This document shows positions 55,860-64,000 of a DNA stretch of 64,000 bases, piece by piece; position 1 is the first letter of the stretch; each line of letters starts with the position of its first letter. The translations under genes were made by a program, and so were the position numbers. Under the pieces are notes generated by a model, which was not told where the DNA came from, made no database searches, and saw nothing but the letters and a program-made list of their open reading frames with translations. Source of the stretch: Cadophora sp. MPI-SDFR-AT-0126 (taxonomy: Eukaryota > Ascomycota > Leotiomycetes > Helotiales > Ploettnerulaceae); NCBI GenBank assembly GCA_020747065.1, contig JAGMVK010000027.1, positions 124,001 through 188,000 of the forward strand, given 5' to 3'.

Positions 55860-58267
55860 CGACCAGCGGCACTCCCGCAGAAGGCGTCCTGGCTGACGAC
55901 CGCCAACCTTCTACATCCCCATTCATCACCGACGACCCATCCACCCCGAATACCCCCCTTCCACCTCCCAGCACAAGATTCTCAGCCCCAACTCCTCAAG
56001 ACCAACAAATACTACAAGAACTACAACAATACTCGAGCTCTTCTGGAAGCACGTCCGCAGCAGACTCGCCAGATCTCTTCCCTTCCCAACCTCAAGTCCT
56101 CGGTCGCCGACAGCGAGACACCTCTACAGATTCGGAGGAGCAAGAAGGCGTTCAACAGGGTCTAGGGGCCTCAGTGAATGCCCAGTCGAGTAGCAACAAT
56201 CACCGAGCAAAACGAAGACGCCAGGGTTCTAGAATGAGATTAGAGGGAGATACCAATAGCTCAAATGGGACCTCGAGGCCATTCTCAAATGGGTCGGGGC
56301 CATCCGCCCTACATAAAGCTGCAATGTCGAATTCTGCAAACGGCACACGGCGCTCTTCGGTAGCAATGAACGGGTCAAATACAAATGGGCATTCAGGTGG
56401 CAAGCAGAGGCCAACATATTTTGGCCACGATCGAGAAGAAGTGACTAGGATTTTGATACAGTCTTTAACAGACTTGGGCTACAACTCTGCAGCTTCAAGT
56501 TTGAGTCTAGAGAGTGGGTTCAACCTGGAAAGTCCAACTGTTGCCAAATTCAGAAATGCTGTCCTGGAAGGAGAGTGGTCGCAAGCTGAGAGTCTACTGT
56601 TTGGCGGATCACTAGAAGATGGAGGGGTCAGTATCGACGGGGATGGTCTGGTTCTACAAGACGGCGTGGACAGAAATGTTATGCGCTTCTGGTTAAGACA
56701 ACAGAAATTCTTGGAACTGCTCGAACAAAGGGACACGGGAAGAGCTCTAATGGTACTTCGCTTGGAGCTTACACCCCTGTATCAGGACACTGCCAAACTT
56801 CACTTCCTTTCCAGGTAATGACCACACTTCATGTCTTTGCATTTGGACCTGGCTAACATTTACAGCTTGCTGATGTGCCAATCAACCGAGGATCTAAAAA
56901 ATAAAGCCGAATGGGATGGAGCCGAGGGACACTCTCGCCACCACTTGCTCTCCGAACTTTCCAGTAAGTTCTCTCTCCATAGAGAAGCGAATGAAACTGA
57001 CAATTGATCAGAATGCATCTCCCCCTCAGTCATGTTACCCGAACATAGGTTAGCGGTATTGTTGAACCAAGTGAAAAGGAACCAGATAGATAACTGTCTT
57101 TACCACAACACCTCGGCATCCCCATCGTTATACCAAGACCATGCTTGCGATCGAAGTCATTTCCCTCTTCACACCGTCCTGGAACTCGATAAGCATACTG
57201 GTGAAGTATGGCAAGTGAAGTTTTCGAATGATGGGGAACGCTTGGCAAGTTGCGGGAAAGACGGGACTTGTCTCATCTATGAAGTGGGGAGCTTTGATGT
57301 GCTTCAAAGTCTCGCAAAATCTGAAGCTGGAATTGCTTCAATCGCTTGGAGTCCTGACGATTCAATGATTGTCACGTGTGGGCGAGATCATCTTGCTATT
57401 CTTTGGGACACTCACGTATGTTCTGTGCATAATTCTATGAAGTCGGTGCGCTAACTTTTCACAGACTGGGCAAATCCTAAAACAATTACCCCGCTTCGGA
57501 GAGCCTGTGAGCAGTTGCGTCTGGGCTCCAGATGGCCAGACCTTCGTGATAGGTTGTCTTGACAAGGAGCGAAATCTAAGTCAATGGAATCTGCACGGAG
57601 ACATGATATATGACTGGGGTCGAATGCACCGAATACAGGACATTGCAGTCTCACCGAATGGTCATTATCTGGTGGCTATGGATAACGAGACTCGTCTTCA
57701 CGTTTATAATTTCGTCACTCGGGAACTCGAGTATGAGCTTGACATGAAAGTCACCATGACCTCGGTCAGCATCAGTCAGAACTCAAGGTATCTGTTGGTC
57801 AACAAGACCGATGGCGAGGCTCAAATGTTAGATTTAGATACTCAGGCCACTGTTCGGTCTTTCAAATCTGGGGTCAAGGGTGGCAATTTTGTCATTCGGG
57901 CAACGTATGGAGGCGCCAACGAGAGCTTTGTGATTTTTGGTAGCGAAGGTAACGAATCTTCGAAACTTTCCTTGTTATGACAATGCTAATATGAAGCAGA
58001 GGGCCAAGTTTTCATCTGGCACAAGGAAACTGGCCAGCTGATTGAGAGGTTGGAGGGGCACGGCAAAGCATCCTGTAATTCCGTAGCTTGGAGCCCCAAC
58101 AACCCATCCATGTTCGCCACCGTTGGAGATGATGCCAAAGTCCGAATGTATGTTTATTCTTAACCAGCTCTGGAATCACTTGTTAACCTCGAAGCAGATG
58201 GGCGGATGTCGACCATTTAGAAAAGAGGATATCGAATGGCTCCCAACGTCACTCTAATGGCCGATAG
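55860..58267 (+). CDS. WD40 protein, WDR26/Gid7 homologue of the GID/CTLH ubiquitin ligase (5' end unresolved)
   Basis: Coding exons 55860-56814, 56866-56963, 57012-57415, 57465-57948, 58000-58147 and 58198-58267. The order is a disordered Ser/Asn/Gly-rich N-terminus, a LisH motif ('REEVTRILIQSLTDLGYNSA'), a CTLH region ('VLEGEWSQAESLLFGG', 'FWLRQQKFLELLEQRDTGRA') and about seven WD40 blades. The blades include 'HTGEVWQVKFSNDGERLASC', 'ASIAWSPDDSMIVTCGRDH' and 'HGKASCNSVAWSPNNPSMFA'. This is the Gid7/WDR26 layout; that protein scaffolds the GID/CTLH E3 complex that degrades gluconeogenic enzymes. No ATG is present in frame in the first listed exon after an upstream TAA, and CTCAG at 55859 looks like an acceptor. 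A short upstream exon with the start codon was therefore not found. Confidence 0.85.
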
Positions 58268-59292
58268 CGATCTCTTACAAACCACATAAATTTCAGCAGC
58301 ATCTGTTCGGCGCAAGGGAAGACTGGGTAACGCGACACGACACTCATATCGATTGTGAGGCATCATCATTGGCGGTGGCTGGCTAGGTCAGCAGATCAAC
58401 GTCCATGCGAGAGGAGCATTCGGATCCGGCATTGTTTGGAGTACGGCTTGGGGCACCTCACACTACATCACATCGTTTCTACCTCACATAACAGCACGGT
58501 GCACTTGGAATCGGGTCATTTCGAACGGGATCGGATTGGCGTTCGGATGTGTTTCTTCGCATGATCTCTCGTTTGGTCGCTGCTTCTCATGCGTGCGTTG
58601 GGTTGTTAGAATTAGAGAGTTTCTTGTCTGGATTTAACATCGCCTCTCCCTCTGCTCAGGTCGATGCATCAGCACTTTGATATAGGATCTGGGCCTGCAA
58701 CTGATGGGAGTGTGGGGAGTATGGCAGGTAGATGTGGCGACTGACCTATCATATCTACGTTCTACCTGCTTTGTAGCTAGTTTAGTTGCCATGAGATTAA
58801 GACATTAAAGAAATAATCCCATGGTATTTGTCCTGTTTCTAAAGCGACGCGGTGACATGGGCTGAACAAGGCTCATCCGGGCTGGTTTCTTCTGCTTAGT
58901 AAGTAGGTACCGCTTCAGACCTTCACGAGTCTCGCTGTCCACTTCCCTTTTGGAGAACAAACTTTTGATTTCGAAGAGCGGCTATGAACAATGCAATGCA
59001 ATGTAACGCAATGCAATGATATCGCCATGGTACCGGCCTCTCATCTCAACTCGCCTCGACTCATTTCATCGCCATTTATTTTAAAGATAAAAAAAAGGAA
59101 AATATCCCGCTGCAGCGCCTTCTTGAATGCGAACGCAAATCTAAAATGCAAGATGCAACCGGCACAATCATCCGTCGTGTGCCTCCAGACACGGATCTCT
59201 TCTATCGTTCGCAGTCCCATCAGCACCCCTATCTATCCCTCCCCACAACAACAACATCAAGACCCTCCTAGCAAAAGCAAAGCAAGGCAAAA
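58268..59292. other. Intergenic between convergent genes
   Basis: About 1 kb between the 3' ends of the WD40 gene and ribokinase. A small ATGCA/CAATG run lies at 58990-59018. No gene supported. Confidence 0.5.
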
Positions 59293-60570
59293 CTAAACTT
59301 CATCCGCCCACGGAATACTCCCCTGCGCGCCCTCCTTCTGCACCGTCCTCGCGCTAGCCTTACACGCCCACCTAACCACCTTCTCAAGATCCAACTCTCC
59401 TCCTCCTTCTCCTCCAGCGCCCGCTCTCACAACAGCAACGGCATAAGCGCCTACGAATGTATCGCCCGCCGCGGTGGTATCCACGACCATGGGGACTTTC
59501 TCAGCGGGCACGAATCCGCTTTTGATTCCGGTTTTGTCGCCAGAAGTAGAAGCGGTATCGGTTGAGGAAGAAGGAGGAGGAGAAGTAGAAGAAGCCCAAA
59601 ACGCCCCCTTACTCCCCAGCGTGACAACAACGTTCTTGACACCCTTTGAGATGAACTCTTGAGTAACGACGCTCCATTCGAAAGAGGGGTCTTCGACGAA
59701 TGAGACGGGGCGGTTGGTGAGGAGCGCGGCTTCGCTCTCGTTGAGGATTAGGTGGGTTAGGGATGGGTAGATGCTTTCTGGGAGGGGGATGGCGGGGGCG
59801 GGGTTGAGGAGGATGGGGATTGGTTTGGGGGAAGATGGGGTTGGGGAGGAGGCGGTGGTGATGATTTGGAGGATGGTGGGGAGGGGGATCTCGAGTTGGA
59901 GGATTAGGAGGTGTGGTGGGGGATTGAAGGGGGATGGTGAAGAGGGGGAGGGGGGGAGGAAGGACTGGGGTTGGAGGGTGGAGTTTGCGCCGGGGTTGAG
60001 GAGGATGCGGTTTTCGCCTGTGGTGGACTGTTTGATGGGTGTTAGTGTTTGGTTGGATTTTAAGGACTTTCTGGCTTAGACGAACTGGAGACTGCCCATA
60101 AATCTCTTAAAGTCTGGAGCTGGAATGCTAGAGTGGTGCAGGGTACGAGATGAGACGAGACGAGATGAGGTGGAAAGAAATGAATATACACTTACCTCGA
60201 CAATAATGACCGCCACACCAGTAGGCTGATCCTCTACCACTTGAATACCCGTCACATCAATGCCATCCTCCTTCATCCCCTCAATGATTTTCGGTCCAAA
60301 CTCATCGTTGCCAACTGCTCCAACCATCTTGACCACAATATCTACATCTTCGCCCTTGTCACTCTCTCTCTTCGACTTGAGAGCTGACGCTGAGTGAGGA
60401 TTCGCCCTTGACAACCGAGCAGCTGCTACAGCTTGATTGGCACCTTTGCCGCCGGGTCCAGTGTGAAATGATGTTCCTGTCAAGGTCTCACCGCCAGAGG
60501 GGACGCGGGCTGTGACGCTGACGAGGTCGGTGTTGAGGGAGCCGATTACGGTTATGGTTTTTGGTGCCAT
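59293..60570 (-). CDS. Ribokinase (PfkB family)
   Basis: Two exons, 60570-60196 and 60027-59293, total 1110 nt (369 aa). The N-terminus 'TVIGSLNTDLVSVTARVPSG' followed by 'HTGPGGKGANQAVAAARLS' is the PfkB signature 1 with the ribose-binding Gly-Gly-Lys-Gly-Ala-Asn. 'MVGAVGNDEFGPKIIEGMKE' and 'LLNPGAN' follow. The C-terminal 'VDTTAAGDTFVGAYAVAVVR' is signature 2 with the catalytic Asp and anion hole. It phosphorylates D-ribose to ribose-5-phosphate in the cytosol. It carries insertions rich in Ser, Pro and Gly and is somewhat longer than bacterial ribokinase. Transcribed away from the vps1 gene; the two share a promoter interval of about 1.1 kb. Confidence 0.92.
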
Positions 60571-61681
60571 TTCTGGATTAGGGTGGGAAACCGGGAACCG
60601 ACTTGACGTAGGTACTTAGAGAGTAGTTGCACAGGTGTGGGTGAGTAGATAAGCGGTCTTCGAAAATTTGTTCGGCTGATGCCGAAGTCTAGTTTGAGCT
60701 GGTACTGTTGTGGTCGCTTGTTTTGGAACTACTTGCTTTTGGTGAAAAGTGCAAATGAAAAACGCTCAACACTGATAGATGAGCCCAGTCAATATCCTTG
60801 AGGCTTACCAGCACTTTAAAGTCTCGATTGGGGATGATGAACGAGACGTCTCGTTAAGCTTCGTATGCTGTGTTTGGCTCGGAGGGTCCTGGCGAATCGG
60901 ATTGGAAGGGATTGGTGGGAAGGCTTGGGCAGTTCAGGCACCAGATGAATATACTGCCGGGTAATATCGCAAGACAGACCCCCCGTATTTAAATACCACT
61001 CCGGTCTTGAAACCGAGTTCCTGGCTACCGTTCTCTGATTCCTGTGCGCTCACGTGCCCGAGTTTTAAATCGGAGCCTGGAGTGGAGAGAAGCCGCGTTG
61101 CAATTCGTAAGCCCGAGATGTAAGACGTCTCAAAAGCCTTAGACACAGAGAATTTGTTTATCTAGACTCGAAACATTAGCTAGGCATCTAAGAAATGGGA
61201 ATTCTGTGGTCGTATATTTGCCCCCATCTTCTGACCCGATCATGAGCTGGCCAAAGTTCCTGCACACAAAGTCAAATTCACAACCACGTCACGGGGCTGC
61301 TGCTTATTTGCGTTGATACCTTCTTCTGTTGATTCTGAGATCGAAGAGACAAAACCTACAAAGTATGAAAGTCCTTGGTAAGACCTTGTGATTTTGTTGT
61401 TTACAGAGACTCATACGACTCAAACAGTCGAGGTCAAAGCCAAAACCCCTGGTCATTGTCAAGGAAGTGTCTCGAATATCTGTGGCGGTGCAGCCTCTTC
61501 AGCCACATCCCCAAATAGCGAGCCGCGCCAAAGTTGCGTATGCTGCACGTTCAACAACCAAGAAAGTCCACGAGCCCGCTGTCAACAACAGCCATATAAT
61601 TCCTCACCACAGCTTCAACAACTCTCTCAAAGCCTCGAAACATCGCACAATACCCAAGTTATACCAACAAACCCTTTCACG
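60571..61681. other. Shared upstream region of ribokinase and vps1
   Basis: About 1.1 kb between divergent genes. No coding frame supported; the last 300 bp are probably the 5' UTR of vps1. Confidence 0.5.
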
Positions 61682-64000
61682 ATGGCTGTGTCCGCGCAGG
61701 GCGGTATCTCGGACCCCGGTCTCATCACGTCAGGATCCCTATTGCCCTTATCCCCCTTGTTTTGCGCCGGAGTGCTAACCCGTCCCGCAGACTGGTGAAC
61801 AAGCTTCAAGATGTTTTCACGACAGTCGGCGTACAGAATCCCATCGATCTGCCGCAAATAGTAGTAGTGGGCAGCCAGTCCAGTGGAAAGAGTTCGGTGC
61901 TGGAGAACATAGTAGGACGAGACTTGTAAGCTGCCACTTGTCCCCACAGATCCGAACATTGCTGATACAGACGCACAGTTTACCTCGAGGTACCGGTATC
62001 GTGACTCGACGGCCGTTGGTCTTGCAACTCATCAATCGTCAGGCTGGACAGGCAAATGGAGTCAAGAACGAGGAGCTGAGCGCGGGAGGCGATAAGGAAG
62101 CCAACGTGGACGAGTGGGGCGAATTCCTTCATATCCCAGGCCAGAAGTTCCATGATTTCAACAAGATTCGAGATGAGATTGTAAAGGAGACGGAGGCGAA
62201 GACTGGACGCAACGCTGGTATCTCACCTGCGCCGATCAACCTCCGAATATACTCCCCCAATGTCCTCACACTTACTCTCGTCGATTTGCCTGGTCTCACA
62301 AAAGTCCCAGTCGGTGATCAACCAAGAGATATCGAGAGACAGATCAAGGAGATGGTATTGAAGCAAATCAGCAAACCAAATGCCATCATTCTTGCTGTTA
62401 CTGGAGCGAATACCGATCTGGCCAACTCGGATGGTCTAAAGCTTGCACGAGAGGTCGACCCTGAGGGTCAAAGAACAATTGGTGTCCTCACAAAGGTCGA
62501 TTTGATGGATGACGGAACCGATGTTGTGGATATTTTGGCTGGGCGGATCATTCCCTTGAGATTAGGGTACGTGCCAGTGGTCAACAGAGGACAGAGGGAT
62601 ATCGACAACAAGAAGGCAATCACAGCTGCACTGGAGAACGAGAAGAACTTCTTCGAGAACCACAAGGCATACAGAAATAAGAGCTCATACTGTGGTACTC
62701 CTTACCTGGCAAGGAAGCTCAACCTCATCTTGATGATGCACATTAAGCAAACTCTTCCAGATATCAAGGCACGCATCTCCGCTTCTTTGCAGAAATACTC
62801 CACGGAACTGCAAGGCTTGGGTGATTCGATCCTGGGCAACAGTGCGAATATTGTCCTCAACATAATCACCGAATTTTCGAATGAGTGGCGAACGGTACTG
62901 GAAGGTAACAATACGGAACTGTCCAGTGTTGAGCTTTCTGGTGGTGCCAGAATTAGTTTCGTATTCCACGAACTCTACGCCAATGGTGTAAAGGCCGTGG
63001 ATCCGTTCGATCAAGTCAAGGATATCGATATCAGAACCATTCTATACAACTCTTCCGGATCTTCGCCAGCACTTTTTGTTGGAACTACTGCTTTTGAACT
63101 TATTGTCAAGCAACAGATCAAGCGCTTAGAAGAGCCCAGTCTGAAGTGTGTCTCTTTGGTCTACGACGAGCTTGTACGCATTCTCACCCAATTACTTGGC
63201 AAGCAACTTTTCCGAAGATACCCAGGATTAAAGGAGAAGTTTCACCAAGTTGTCATTGCCTTTTTTAAGAAGGTCATGGATCCAACCAACAAGTTGGTAA
63301 AGGACCTGGTTGCAATGGAAGCATGCTACATTAATACTGGTCATCCAGACTTTTTGAACGGGCACAGAGTATGCTATCTACCAACAAACTGGTGACCCAT
63401 ACTAACAGAATATAGGCTATGGCAATTGTTAACGAGAAGCATAGTGGAGCAAAGCCTGTTCAAGTCGATCCTAAGACTGGCAAGCCAATGCCACAGTCAG
63501 CAACCCCAGTTCGCACAACAAGCCCAACACTCGGTAACATGGGTGGAGAAGATGCTAATGGCGGATTCTTTGGAAGCTTCTTCGCATCAAAGAACAAGAA
63601 GAAGATGGCGGCAATGGAAGCCCCACCTCCAACACTCAAAGCATCTGGGACACTGTCTGAGCGAGAAGGAATTGAAGTCGAAGTCATCAGTGAGTCTTCA
63701 GCTTCCGTGCATTCCAGAATACGTCCTAACATGCTCAGAACTTCTCATCAGCTCCTACTATAATATTGTGAGAAGAACAATGATCGACATGGTACCGAAA
63801 GCGATCATGCTCAACCTCGTCCAGTAAGTAAACTCTTTTGTGTATGATACACGCAGCTGACCAGTCAAAGATACACGAAGGATGAAATGCAAAGGGAACT
63901 TCTCGAGAATATGTACCGAACTGATACGCTTGATGAGCTCCTCAAGGAGAGTGACTACACCATTCGCAGGAGAAAGGAGTGCCAACAGATGGTCGAATCT
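61682..64000 (+). CDS. vps1: Dynamin-like GTPase Vps1 (partial at window end)
   Basis: Exons 61682-61728, 61791-61925, 61979-63368, 63416-63689, 63739-63823 and 63871 to the window end. The GTPase domain reads '[20 protein letters not shown]' (P-loop), '[20 protein letters not shown]' (switch I), '[18 protein letters not shown]' (DxxG) and '[11 protein letters not shown]' (TKxD). Middle and stalk sequences follow ('[15 protein letters not shown]', '[20 protein letters not shown]'), then a variable Pro/Thr linker and the GED start ('[20 protein letters not shown]'). '[20 protein letters not shown]' and the lack of a PH domain place it with Vps1 rather than Dnm1. Vps1 acts in vacuolar sorting, endocytosis and peroxisome fission. 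The first intron has an atypical donor (GTCAGG). The last codons of the GED lie outside the window. Confidence 0.95.

Overview
The window looks like nuclear DNA of a filamentous ascomycete. Genes carry short GT-AG introns (about 40-65 nt), compact GC-balanced gene islands alternate with very AT-rich repeat blocks that look like RIP-mutated transposons, and fungal families dominate: HET, DUF3435, UstYa/DUF3328, bZIP-ankyrin, CarO-like rhodopsin, sedolisin. A leotiomycete (Helotiales-like) source is my guess from gene style only.

Layout. 1-10 kb is accessory DNA: a HET-domain gene, a small MITE, a 775-bp TIR element with TA target duplication, an intact five-exon DUF3435 tyrosine recombinase of the Starship-captain type (4525-7093, minus), an AT-rich block and a TPR-gene fragment. 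10.1-20.7 kb is a dense cluster: a bZIP-ankyrin (TOXE/bANK type) regulator, six UstYa (DUF3328) oxidase-like genes, a small secreted KR-containing peptide gene that could be a RiPP precursor, and a TPR-like protein. 21.7-27.35 kb is a 5.7-kb AT-rich element with TIRs related to those of the 775-bp element; it contains an LTR-like segment and retroelement relics.

27.4-38.1 kb carries an unrecognised ORF, a Cys-rich single-pass membrane protein, an FAD monooxygenase, a long non-coding stretch and a CASTOR/GATS-like ACT-domain protein. 41-47.4 kb holds a retinal-binding rhodopsin and a sedolisin-type tripeptidyl peptidase. 47.8-52.4 kb is the V-ATPase catalytic subunit A gene. One of its introns is 2498 nt long and contains a complete, same-strand three-exon gene for a 515-aa protein with a GIY-YIG-like nuclease domain, two C2H2 fingers and two SUMO-interaction-like motifs. 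The rest is mostly housekeeping: a broken F-box gene, a WDR26/GID7 homologue, a ribokinase and the start of VPS1 (runs off the end).

The two most notable systems are the UstYa cluster with an atypical precursor candidate, and the GIY-YIG gene nested in the vma-1 intron. Exon coordinates were derived by hand from reading frames and GT-AG junctions and were checked for total length divisible by three.
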